Below are positions 18,109 to 25,928 of a stretch of 64,000 nt of DNA, piece by piece. Location: the NCBI GenBank assembly GCA_964528445.1, contig CAZGSL010000009.1, positions 1 to 64,000 on the forward strand. The letters are read 5' to 3'. Position numbers and translations under genes: made by a program. The stretch's first letter is position 1; every line of letters starts with the position of its first letter. Under the pieces are notes generated by a model. It was not told the DNA's origin. It was given only the letters and a program-made list of their open reading frames with translations, and ran no database searches. Origin of the DNA: JAXHMM01 sp964528445 (GTDB taxonomy: Bacteria > Bacteroidota > Rhodothermia > Balneolales > Balneolaceae).

Positions 18109-18459
18109 TCAGGATTCTACTCCGTGTACCTCTTTCAGAATGGCTTCAGCATCGGGGTCATCCTGCTGCATCACCCGGTGTTGCAAATTGGTAACAATCT
18201 CCTGGCGGGCATTCTCAAATGCCTCCTCCTGTGCCTCCTCCCTGGTTCCGATCCGTATAAGATCGTAAATATCGTCGGCCCGAACGATACTGTAGAGCTT
18301 GTCATCGTTGAAGGCGTGCGAGCGTTTCTCTTCGTACTCCTTGAAGACGCGCGGAAAATCCTCGTTGTCTTCCGCCCGCGTGATGATCTCCACATCTTCC
18401 GGGCCTTCCGCACTGAGAGGGATTTTACACAGGTAGAAAAACTTTTGCTTGTAGATCAT
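18109..18459 (-). CDS. Hypothetical protein
   Basis: A 116-residue cytoplasmic protein that I do not recognise. It is acidic, begins with a short strand-like segment (KFFYLCKIPL) and continues as mostly helical sequence with many Glu and Arg residues. No cysteine motif, signal or membrane segment is seen. It precedes the pseudouridine synthase gene by 27 bases and is probably co-transcribed with it. The clean ATG and tight spacing support it as real. Confidence 0.65.
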   Translation of the reverse strand: MIYKQKFFYLCKIPLSAEGPEDVEIITRAEDNEDFPRVFKEYEEKRSHAFNDDKLYSIVRADDIYDLIRIGTREEAQEEAFENARQEIVTNLQHRVMQQDDPDAEAILKEVHGVES

Positions 18460-18620
18460 GTAACCGTTGGTAAGCTGTTAGGAAATTTAACTGCTGCCGG
18501 ATCCGTCCGGAAGCGGTGTATTACCGAGCCTTCCGGCTTAATATAATCACTTTATCCCATTTTTCGAACGGTGACAGCCGTGTATTCCGAATCCCGGTGA
18601 AGCTTCCGTCTCCCGTCGTC

Positions 18621-19985
18621 CTATGGCAGCGCGACACCCGGAATATGCCGGCGGGCGAACCAGGTGAGCGTAACTCCTCGACTGGTCATGAACAGAACCA
18701 TGGCCAGCCAGATGGCGTGATTCCCCAGCCAGGAAACGGACAGGTAATAGACCGGCAGGAAAACAAGGAGCGTGGCTATCAGCATGGAATCCCGCATCGG
18801 TGCCGTGGCGGTGGCCCCGATAAAAATTCCGTCCCATATGTAACAGAAACTGCTGACCGCCGGACCGGCTATGGTCCATCCGAAAACGGCCGCCGCGGCC
18901 GAAATCACCGGATCCTGGTCGGTAAACAACCAGAGAATGGGACGCTCGAACACCCCGTAGACCACCGATACCCCCGCCCCGATGCCGATTCCCCAGAAGA
19001 AACAATACTTCACCGCCTCCGTCACCCTGCTGTTCTCCCGGGATCCCGTATAGCGACCCACCAGGCTCTCCGCCGCGAACGCGAAACCGTCGATGCCGTA
19101 GGAGACCATCATCCAGAGTTGGAGGAGAATGGTATTGGCCGCCAGGATGGTATCACCGAGCTCGGCCGACTTGACGGTGAAGAAGGAGAACGTAAAGATA
19201 AGGCAGAGAGTGCGAACAAAGATGTCCCGGTTGACGGAGAAGAATTTGCGGATAGCACCAACCTCCCGCAGCCTGCGGTGGACATAGGAGGTGATCCAGT
19301 CGCGGTACTTCCAGATCAGCAGGGCCGCGCCCAGCAGCAGGCCGAAATACCGGGCCATGAGCGTGCCCCACGCCACCCCGTCCACGTGCATACCCAGGTA
19401 ATGAACAAAGAGGATGTCCAGCAGAATATTCAGCAGGTTCAGGGCAACGGTTATGATCATGGGATAGTGCGCATTCTGCATGCCCAGGAACCAGCCGTTG
19501 ATCACATACAGACCCAGCGTGGCGGGAGCGGTATAGATTCGGATATTGAAATAGACCCGGGTGTAGTGCTCAACCTCCGGAGAGGTTTCTATAAACCAGA
19601 ATCCCAATTCCAGTATCCAGCCCTGGAAGAGAAGGATGAGCAGGCTGAACAAGGCAGCTACGGAGAGGGCCCTTGCGAGCGTCATGGCGCTGCCGGTCCT
19701 GTCCTCTTCCCCGAACGACTGGGCGGTGATGCCGGTGGTCCCCATCCGCAGGAACCCGAATCCCCAGAAGATAAAATTGAAAATCATACCGCCTACCGCA
19801 ATCGCCCCCAGGTACCAGACCTCCTCCAGGTGTCCCACCAGTGCCGTATCCACGGCCCCCAAAAGGGGAACGGAGAGGTTGCTTATGATATTGGGTACCG
19901 CCAGGCGCAGTACGTTGCGGTTCACGGGTAGAAGGGTTTGGTCTGAGAATGCGGGCCGTTCGGGCGTGCCGGCCAGCCGATACAC
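18621..19985 (-). CDS. MATE-family efflux transporter (DinF-like)
   Basis: Inner-membrane Na+- or H+-driven multidrug exporter with about twelve transmembrane helices over 454 residues. Typical MATE features are the opening LAVPNIISNLSVPLLGAVDT, the charged LVGHL turn, and the pseudo-repeat in the second half (GIDGFAFAAESLVGRYTG). The GIDGFAFAAE motif is characteristic of the DinF branch. The start is GTG 19985, with AGGAG 11 bases before it. Substrate unknown. Confidence 0.9.
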   Translation of the reverse strand: MYRLAGTPERPAFSDQTLLPVNRNVLRLAVPNIISNLSVPLLGAVDTALVGHLEEVWYLGAIAVGGMIFNFIFWGFGFLRMGTTGITAQSFGEEDRTGSAMTLARALSVAALFSLLILLFQGWILELGFWFIETSPEVEHYTRVYFNIRIYTAPATLGLYVINGWFLGMQNAHYPMIITVALNLLNILLDILFVHYLGMHVDGVAWGTLMARYFGLLLGAALLIWKYRDWITSYVHRRLREVGAIRKFFSVNRDIFVRTLCLIFTFSFFTVKSAELGDTILAANTILLQLWMMVSYGIDGFAFAAESLVGRYTGSRENSRVTEAVKYCFFWGIGIGAGVSVVYGVFERPILWLFTDQDPVISAAAAVFGWTIAGPAVSSFCYIWDGIFIGATATAPMRDSMLIATLLVFLPVYYLSVSWLGNHAIWLAMVLFMTSRGVTLTWFARRHIPGVALP

Positions 19986-20216
19986 CCGGTGGAGAACTCC
20001 TTTGATTCAGGCCTAATAAAGTGAGAATTGGCCTCCCGGTCAACAGGAGGGAAATCGGCGCAGAGGAGGCCGTTAATTCCTGCTCTGGCGGGTAAATGTT
20101 AAACTTTTCGAAGGCCGAACCCCATTTCCTCGGTGAAGTTGCATGTCAACAGGTCGGCATGTATTTTCAAAGTCAGATTTTCGCCGAACATTATATCAAT
20201 AGTAAAACTTTCAAGC
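19986..20216 (+). promoter_or_regulatory. Divergent intergenic region between MATE and pseudopilin-like genes
   Basis: 231 bases separate two divergent genes, so promoters for both should lie here. The right part is AT-rich (about 20160-20210), but no site matching the recurring TTG/TAnnTTG layout was found on either strand. Confidence 0.4.
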
Positions 20217-20693
20217 ATGAATGTTGAAAAAAGAAATCAGATCATAAGTTTTGTCCTTGCCGTAATTATTGTCGGCCTGGGATACCTTTTGTATCGCTCT
20301 ATTCATGATCCCTACCAGCAGGTATTGGAAGAGGAACAGATGACCGAGCGCGTTCGCCATCGCATGGAACTGGTCAGGGATGTGCTCAGGGAATACGACA
20401 CCCGCTACGATCACTTTCCTCCCACCGAAGGCGGACTGGACAGCCTGGTGACTTTTCTGCAAACCGATTCGGTTATGGTCGCCCAAGGAGACTCTCTTTT
20501 CAGCTTCATGCCTCCTTCCACCTACAATCCGGACTCCCTTATACTCTCTCCGCGTCCGCCTCACAATCGTTTTGAGTACACGCTGAACGACACGCTGCGG
20601 CCCCAGATCTACCTGTTGGAAGATCCTGACTCCGATGATCACATCGGCGACCTTACCAACACCACCGACCTTAACGCCGCCAGCTGGAACTGA
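20217..20693 (+). CDS. Single-pass membrane protein, pseudopilin (GspG)-like
   Basis: A 158-residue protein with a short basic N-terminus (MNVEKRNQ), one hydrophobic helix at about 9-26 and a periplasmic part. The segment YDHFPPTEGGLDSLVTFL resembles the major-pseudopilin motif of GspG, where YPTTEQGL precedes a helix. It lacks the prepilin peptidase site (Gly then Phe-Thr-Leu-Ile-Glu), so it is not a canonical pilin. The start is ATG 20217; the longer frame from 20133 would bury the helix behind a polar leader. It lies 12 bases before the DUF3822-like gene. Confidence 0.65.
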   Translation: MNVEKRNQIISFVLAVIIVGLGYLLYRSIHDPYQQVLEEEQMTERVRHRMELVRDVLREYDTRYDHFPPTEGGLDSLVTFLQTDSVMVAQGDSLFSFMPPSTYNPDSLILSPRPPHNRFEYTLNDTLRPQIYLLEDPDSDDHIGDLTNTTDLNAASWN

Positions 20694-20705
20694 GGAACAA
20701 GTAGC

Positions 20706-21566
20706 ATGGGACAAAATCATCCCGGGCTGGGCATCTGCTTTTTCGACAATCAACTGCTGTATGCCGTCAACTCACCCGGGAACGACCACCGCCTCGCCCA
20801 CATCGGGTGTGTGGATTTCAACTTTGACGTTCCGGAGGCACTTCTGTCGGGCGATCAAAAGCATTTTCCCGGTATCCGCCGGGCGATCGACCAGCTGAAA
20901 GAGTCGTACGACATCCGGGATATCCGGATCCTCTCCTTTCCCATCCGTGAGTGCTGGTCGATATTCCCCAAAGTGGTATACGACAAGGCCGACGAGCGGG
21001 AGGCGCATGTCAACATCCTGATGAGGGGAGTGGACCGCAGCAAGATTCAGCCGACCTGGTACAGCCTGAGCAATCCTGATTTCAAGCTTCTTCTGCTTCG
21101 CAACACCGGCAAACTGGGGGGGCTCAGGAAAATTGTGGCCGGGGCCTCCACGGTAGAGCTGGTCAGCGAGTTTGAAATCGGGCAGCGCTGGATCAGCCAT
21201 GCAGATCCGGGCGGCTCTTTCATGACCGTCTGCTGTTTTGAAAAATGCATTTCGGTGTGCTCCTTTATACTCGGGAAACTGCGTGGCGCCACCTTCATCG
21301 AATTTGATGATCTGGCCGATCTTCCCTATCTCTGGCTGCAATACGCCCGTGAACTGAACTGGATGGAGGGCCTGCACGACACCATCTATGTCTACGGGTA
21401 CCGTACCCACCGGTTCATCGACATCCTGCAGCCTTTCTGGGATGAAGCCGGAACCGTCGAAAAAATGAACTCCCTGGAATCCATCCGGATGTCAGCCGAT
21501 GAGACCACCTACAGTTTCGACCTGGAGATGGCGTTCCCGGCCATCCTGCTCTCCCTGCCGGCCTGA
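20706..21566 (+). CDS. DUF3822-like protein (actin-fold candidate)
   Basis: A 286-residue cytoplasmic protein. Its placement directly before rsmD and its layout (GICFFDNQLLYAV at the start; late aromatic YVYGYRTHRFIDIL) match DUF3822, a Bacteroidota family thought to have an actin/PilM-like fold. The assignment rests on context and size as much as on sequence. No clear nucleotide-binding motif is visible. It follows the pseudopilin-like gene by 12 bases, which may hint at an assembly role. Confidence 0.65.
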   Translation: MGQNHPGLGICFFDNQLLYAVNSPGNDHRLAHIGCVDFNFDVPEALLSGDQKHFPGIRRAIDQLKESYDIRDIRILSFPIRECWSIFPKVVYDKADEREAHVNILMRGVDRSKIQPTWYSLSNPDFKLLLLRNTGKLGGLRKIVAGASTVELVSEFEIGQRWISHADPGGSFMTVCCFEKCISVCSFILGKLRGATFIEFDDLADLPYLWLQYARELNWMEGLHDTIYVYGYRTHRFIDILQPFWDEAGTVEKMNSLESIRMSADETTYSFDLEMAFPAILLSLPA

Positions 21567-21637
21567 AAACGGTCGCTGACAATTATGGCGAGCTCTGATT
21601 ATATTCCATTCCGCGTTCCAACATTAACCTGGTTTCC

Positions 21638-22180
21638 ATGCGCATTATCACCGGCATCCTGAAAGGAAGACAGATTCGCATCCCGGGCAACCTGGACGTC
21701 AGGCCGACCACCGACCGGGTAAAGGAGGGGATGTTCTCGGTCATCGATTCCCGGAAATTCATCGCGGGAAGCAGGGTAATGGATCTTTTCGCCGGATCGG
21801 GCAACCTGGGTTTCGAGGCGATCTCCCGCGGGGCCGAAAACGTAATGTTTGTGGACGAGGACCGACGCAGCATCGCGCACATTGAACGGACCGCCCGTGA
21901 TTTCGAGGTAGAGGAGCGGTGCCGGACCGCGGCCGCCCGGGTGAATGAATTCCTGGAGGGTCCCCCGTTTCCATGCGACTTCGTTTTCTGCGATCCCCCC
22001 TACCAATATCCCGATACGGAGGAGCTGGTGGGAAGCATTCTGGAAAAGGATTGGCTTCCCCCCGGCGGTTGGCTTATACTGGAGCATGGCAAGCATGACG
22101 ATTTCCGGGATCACCCGAATTTACTTCAGCAAAAAGAGTACGGACGAACCTATGTCTGTTTTTTTGAATCCAATACCTGA
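21638..22180 (+). CDS. rsmD: 16S rRNA (guanine(966)-N(2))-methyltransferase RsmD
   Basis: Methylates G966 of 16S rRNA during 30S assembly. The SAM-binding motif DLFAGSGNLGFEA lies near residues 49-61 and the catalytic DPPY at 119-122. The opening MRIITGILKGR and RPTTDRVKEGMF (RNA-contact helix) are family hallmarks. The length (180) is normal. It is followed by a strong hairpin at 22186 and then coaD, a very common gene pair. Confidence 0.95.
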   Translation: MRIITGILKGRQIRIPGNLDVRPTTDRVKEGMFSVIDSRKFIAGSRVMDLFAGSGNLGFEAISRGAENVMFVDEDRRSIAHIERTARDFEVEERCRTAAARVNEFLEGPPFPCDFVFCDPPYQYPDTEELVGSILEKDWLPPGGWLILEHGKHDDFRDHPNLLQQKEYGRTYVCFFESNT

Positions 22181-22185
22181 CCAGC

Positions 22186-22231
22186 CGGAAATCCGCCGCC
22201 GCATATCCGCAGCCGCGGAAGCGGATTTCCG
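22186..22231. other. Stem-loop between rsmD and coaD
   Basis: An 11-base perfect inverted repeat (CGGAAATCCGC with GCGGATTTCCG) whose 24-base loop can pair further. It starts six bases past the rsmD stop and lacks a T tract, so it is more likely an RNA-stabilising or attenuating hairpin than an intrinsic terminator. Confidence 0.55.
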
Positions 22232-22248
22232 CCAAACGACCTGAATCC

Positions 22249-22743
22249 ATGGAGACACTCGCATTGTATCCCGGATCGTTCGATCCCATAACCTACGGTC
22301 ACCTGGACATCCTGGAGCGGGCCACCAATCTCTTTGACCGGGTGGTGGTCACCATTGCGGTCAACACCCGCAAGGAAGCGGTCTTTTCGGGAGATGAGCG
22401 GGAAGAGCTGATCCGGGAGTGCCTGGACGGAAAAGCGTGGGCCGACCAGGTGGAGGTTCAGCAGTTCACCGGACTGCTGGTTGATTTCGCCAAGTCCCGC
22501 AATGCCACAACCCTGGTCAGGGGAGTGCGCCAGCTCTCCGATTTTGAATACGAGTTCCGCATGGCCCTTACCAACCGGCGGCTGGCGCCCGAAGTTGACA
22601 CCGTCTTCCTCATGCCCAACGAACAGCTAACCTTCATCTCCGCCTCACTCGTCCGCGAAATCGCCTATTGGGACGGGGACCTCAGCTCTTTCGTCCCGGC
22701 CCATGTGGCCGAGGCCCTGCATGCAAAATTCCACGAAGAGTGA
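22249..22743 (+). CDS. coaD: Pantetheine-phosphate adenylyltransferase
   Basis: Fourth step of coenzyme A synthesis: adenylates 4'-phosphopantetheine to dephospho-CoA. Nucleotidyltransferase signature YPGSFDPITYGH with T15-x-G-H18, then LVRGVRQLSDFEYE and the late ISASLVREIA that replaces the usual ISSTxVR. The length of 164 residues is typical. It follows rsmD and a hairpin. Confidence 0.96.
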   Translation: METLALYPGSFDPITYGHLDILERATNLFDRVVVTIAVNTRKEAVFSGDEREELIRECLDGKAWADQVEVQQFTGLLVDFAKSRNATTLVRGVRQLSDFEYEFRMALTNRRLAPEVDTVFLMPNEQLTFISASLVREIAYWDGDLSSFVPAHVAEALHAKFHEE

Positions 22744-22749
22744 GCGGGA

Positions 22750-22773
22750 GGCCGGTCCTGCAGGAGACCGGCC
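22750..22773. other. Stem-loop after coaD
   Basis: An 8-base perfect stem (GGCCGGTC with GACCGGCC) around CTGCAGGA, seven bases after the coaD stop. No T tract follows at once, so termination is uncertain. Confidence 0.45.
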
Positions 22774-22839
22774 ATAGATTAAGAAGGTGTTATTTTCTAT
22801 TTTCAGCTACGCGTAAATCCGCACCGCAACCGTATCGAA

Positions 22840-24039
22840 ATGATTTCCAAGCGAGCTCAGTCCGTAGCGCCTTCAGAGACCCTGAAGATATCTGCCAAAG
22901 CCAAGGAGCTCCAGCGGGAGGGACATTCGGTAATTTCCCTGAGTGCGGGCGAACCGGACTTCCGAACGCCGGATCACATCTGCAAGGCGGCCGTCGAAGC
23001 CATCGAAACCGGATTTCACGGCTACACCATGAACACCGGCACTCCCGAACTTCGGGAGGCGATTGCGGAGAAACTGAAAAGAGACAACGGGCTGGAATTC
23101 GATCCCTCCCAGATCGTCGCTACCAACGGGGCCAAGCAGGCGCTTGGATTCAGCCTCCTAGCCCTGGCGGACGCAGGTGACGAAGTAGTCATTCCCGCTC
23201 CCTATTGGGTCTCCTACCCGGAAATGGCCCGGATCGCCGGAGCGGAACCCGTGACGGTCCGCACCAGCTTCGAATCCGACTACAAACTAACTCCCGGACA
23301 GCTTGAGGAGGCGCTCACCGGACGTACCAGAGTCCTCATGCTCTGCTCTCCCTCCAATCCCACCGGCACTTGTTACAGCGAAACGGAGCTGAAAGCCCTG
23401 GCAGAGGTCTTGGAACGGTACCCCGACGTCTCCGTGCTGTCCGACGAAATCTATGAGTATATCGTCTTCGAAAGAGAACATGTCGGTATCCTGCAGGCGG
23501 CTCCCAAGCTTCGGGACCGCACCGTGCTTATCAACGGTTTCTCAAAGGGTTTCGCCATGACCGGATGGAGGCTGGGATACCTGGCCGCGCCCCGGGAGGT
23601 GGCGGATGCCGTAGCCCGCATTCAGAGTCAGGAGACCTCGGCTCCCTCCTCCATCTCGCAAAAAGCGGGAGAGGCCGCCTACCGCGGCAACCTCGCCTCG
23701 GTGCACACCATGCGAGACCGTTTCAAAGAGCGCCGGGATTACCTGGTAGGGGAGCTGAGCAGCATCGGGGGACTCAAATGTTTTGTGCCGAAAGGGGCGT
23801 TCTACCTCTTTCCTGACATTTCGGCGTTCCTCGGCCGGCAGGGGCCAGATGGCACGGAAATTGCCACAAGTACCGACCTCTGCATGTACCTCCTGGACCA
23901 ACACGGGCTTGCCGCGGTGCCCGGCGACGCTTTCGGCGAGCCGAACGGTATGCGCCTGAGTTACGCGGCATCTATGGAGGAACTCCGGGAAGGCGCGAAG
24001 CGATTCAGAGAGGGGCTTTCCCGGCTGAAATCGTCCTGA
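22840..24039 (+). CDS. Pyridoxal-phosphate aminotransferase (aspartate aminotransferase type)
   Basis: Class I/II aminotransferase of 399 residues. The PLP lysine is Lys236 in SKGFAMTGWRLGY. LSAGEPDF and SPSNPTGT are substrate- and cofactor-site motifs, and the C-terminal Arg of MRLSYA binds the alpha-carboxylate. This is the 1-gamma AspC group that usually uses aspartate with 2-oxoglutarate, and prephenate in some species. The ATG follows a T-rich stretch about 65 bases past the coaD hairpin. Confidence 0.93.
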   Translation: MISKRAQSVAPSETLKISAKAKELQREGHSVISLSAGEPDFRTPDHICKAAVEAIETGFHGYTMNTGTPELREAIAEKLKRDNGLEFDPSQIVATNGAKQALGFSLLALADAGDEVVIPAPYWVSYPEMARIAGAEPVTVRTSFESDYKLTPGQLEEALTGRTRVLMLCSPSNPTGTCYSETELKALAEVLERYPDVSVLSDEIYEYIVFEREHVGILQAAPKLRDRTVLINGFSKGFAMTGWRLGYLAAPREVADAVARIQSQETSAPSSISQKAGEAAYRGNLASVHTMRDRFKERRDYLVGELSSIGGLKCFVPKGAFYLFPDISAFLGRQGPDGTEIATSTDLCMYLLDQHGLAAVPGDAFGEPNGMRLSYAASMEELREGAKRFREGLSRLKSS

Positions 24040-24067
24040 AATCCAAACCTGTTATTTTTATAAAGTC

Positions 24068-24334
24068 ATGCCAACATACGAATACAAGCGAGAAGACGGA
24101 AGCGTATTTGAAATTCAGCAAAGCATCAACGACGAGCCCTTGGAAACCTGCCCGGAGACCGGCCAGAAGGTCACGCGCATCATATCCGGCGGCGGGGGCG
24201 TGGTTTACAAGGGCGACGGCTGGTACGTAACCGACTATAAAAACAAGGATAACGGGAAGCGAAAAGAGAGAAAAGAGGGAAATGAGAAGAAAGAAGAGGA
24301 GGCGGCCGACAAGAGTACGGAGCCGGGCGATTAA
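24068..24334 (+). CDS. FmdB-like small protein lacking zinc cysteines
   Basis: An 88-residue protein opening MPTYEYKREDGSVFE, the FmdB/zinc-ribbon frame. Usual members have two Cys-x-x-Cys pairs; here the first is replaced by KREDG and the second reads CPETG, leaving a single Cys near residue 29, so zinc binding is unlikely. The C-terminal third is a low-complexity Lys/Glu tail. It lies 28 bases after the aminotransferase gene and 50 before the GbsR gene. Confidence 0.82.
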   Translation: MPTYEYKREDGSVFEIQQSINDEPLETCPETGQKVTRIISGGGGVVYKGDGWYVTDYKNKDNGKRKERKEGNEKKEEEAADKSTEPGD

Positions 24335-24384
24335 GCGGAAGACGACCTTCACCCATAACCACACATACCGTACGGAGATTCCCC

Positions 24385-24999
24385 GTGCCCGACAAGTCCC
24401 GATCCCATAAAGAAGCCCTCGACCAGTTCATCCTCCTCTGGGGAGAGATGGCTTCGGCATGGGGTATCAACCGTACCATGGCCCAGATTCATGCCCTGCT
24501 CTACGCCGAGTCCGAGCCGCTGGATACGGACGCCATCATGGAAATACTGGATATCAGCAGGGGGAACGCCAACATGAACCTCCGCAACCTCCTGCAGTGG
24601 CAGCTGGTCTACAAGGTGCACTTCAAGGGAAGGCGAAAGGATTACTACACGGCCGAAAAGGATGTGCTTTCCATTATCGCCACCATTGCGCGCGAGCGGC
24701 AGCAGCGGGAGGTGGCCCCCATCCGGCAGAACCTGGAGGAGTGTCTCGCAGTTTTTGAGGCAGAGGGGAATGCCACCGAGGAGGAACTGGCCTTCCAGGA
24801 ACGCATTGAGAATTTTATTGAATTTCTGGAGATGTTCGAACGGTTCACCTCCGCCCTGCTTCCCTACATCAACCGCAAAAACCTGAAATTCCTGAAACAG
24901 CTGGTAAAACTGGCCGAGATGAAGCACTCCGTTTCGGGCTCTCCCGGCGGTCCCGGGGCAGGAGAGAGGGAGAGTGGGGAGGAGACTGGCCATGAGTAA
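24385..24999 (+). CDS. GbsR/MarR-family transcriptional regulator
   Basis: A 204-residue winged-helix regulator. The helix-turn-helix lies at about 45-95: MAQIHALLYAESEPLDTD, then the recognition helix region ISRGNANMNLRNLL, then a wing with KGRRKDYYTA. This is the GbsR type, which controls osmoprotectant and other genes in bacilli. Start is GTG 24385 with GGAGA upstream. The last codons overlap the yraN start by 8 bases. Target genes are unknown. Confidence 0.9.
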   Translation: MPDKSRSHKEALDQFILLWGEMASAWGINRTMAQIHALLYAESEPLDTDAIMEILDISRGNANMNLRNLLQWQLVYKVHFKGRRKDYYTAEKDVLSIIATIARERQQREVAPIRQNLEECLAVFEAEGNATEEELAFQERIENFIEFLEMFERFTSALLPYINRKNLKFLKQLVKLAEMKHSVSGSPGGPGAGERESGEETGHE

Positions 25000-25363
25000 C
25001 TCCACCCGAAGCAAGGGAGACCGTGGGGAGGAGCTGGCAGCAGCCTACCTGGAATCGAAGGGATATACCGTGCTTGATCGGAACTACTATTTCCAGCGGG
25101 CCGAAGTGGACATCGTGGCACGGGGCCGGACGGGAGTGGTTTTCGTAGAGGTAAAATTCCGAAGCGGTACCGAATTCGGCCGGCCGGAAGAGTCGATATC
25201 AAGGGAGAAGATCCAAAATATCTATAAGGCGGCGGAAGCATGGCTCTACGAGCGGAAGATGACGGGCACTCCTGTTCGGTTCGATGTTATATCGATCGTA
25301 CAACCCGGTTCGGAAGCGCCGGACATTCGACATTTTGAGGACGCCTTTACGCTGGACCGATAG
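24992..25363 (+). CDS. YraN/UPF0102 family endonuclease-fold protein
   Basis: A 123-residue protein of the restriction-endonuclease-like superfamily. The visible active-site-like segment is RAEVDIVARG followed by VVFVEVKFR (D...ExK), and the opening SKGDRGEELAAAYLESKGY is the family helix. The start is ATG 24992, inside the end of the GbsR gene and nine bases after GGAGGA; the earlier GTG 24974 is less likely. Function unproven; usually placed near ribonuclease HII or repair genes. Confidence 0.9.
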   Translation: MSNSTRSKGDRGEELAAAYLESKGYTVLDRNYYFQRAEVDIVARGRTGVVFVEVKFRSGTEFGRPEESISREKIQNIYKAAEAWLYERKMTGTPVRFDVISIVQPGSEAPDIRHFEDAFTLDR

Positions 25364-25440
25364 GTTCCCATCGACATTATCCACTCTGCCGCGAAGCCCC
25401 GGGCAGCATATCGCCGGCCAGCAAGCCGGGGCGATAACGA

Positions 25441-25471
25441 TTGTATTTCACGGGAAATTTGCGCTATTTTG
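25441..25471 (+). promoter_or_regulatory. Candidate promoter of the septum-initiator gene
   Basis: TTG-N21-TATTTTG, ending 38 bases before the ATG at 25509. A GC-rich inverted repeat (25396-25435) lies just upstream and may end yraN transcripts. Confidence 0.48.
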
Positions 25472-25508
25472 CATTATCATAAACCCCATAGGGCGGACGT
25501 AACCGACG

Positions 25509-25811
25509 ATGAATCTTCAATTCCTCAATCCCCTTCGCTGGCGAAAATCCTTTCTGGGGGTGGTCTTGGGGGGCATTATCCTCATTTGGTTCACCTTCTT
25601 TGACACCTACAGCCTCTGGACCCGTTACCAGCTTCACCAGCAGAAAGAGGATCTGATCTCCCGCACCCGTGAACTGGAGAAAGATACGGCGGAACTGCGG
25701 GAAAAAATCGAATCCCTGAAAAACGACCCCGCCCTGCTGGAGCGCATCGCTCGGGAAGAGTATGGTATGAAGAAAGAAGGAGAGACCGTTTACAAGATTC
25801 AGGACCAATAG
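25509..25811 (+). CDS. Septum formation initiator protein (FtsB/DivIC-like)
   Basis: A 100-residue bitopic divisome protein. A cytoplasmic stub (WRKSFLG), one transmembrane helix at about 17-33 and a periplasmic coiled coil (DLISRTRELEKDTAELREKI) end in the DivIC/FtsB motif LERIAREEYGMKKEGE. It bridges FtsL and FtsQ in division. It lies 118 bases upstream of lptD on the same strand, with a promoter-like site at 25441. Confidence 0.92.
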   Translation: MNLQFLNPLRWRKSFLGVVLGGIILIWFTFFDTYSLWTRYQLHQQKEDLISRTRELEKDTAELREKIESLKNDPALLERIAREEYGMKKEGETVYKIQDQ

Positions 25812-25928
25812 TTTTCCCTTTCCTCTTTTCACTGAAATTTACCCGTAATTATAGTTTATTTGTGTCGTACACGGCACGAGTCGAAGCCGTCCTATGCCCG
25901 CGGCGAAAGCGGAACCTCCCCACAACCG

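Noticed and set aside
25860..25928. TTG-initiated extension of lptD
   Set aside because: It would place 23 polar residues before the signal peptide; ATG 25929 fits better.
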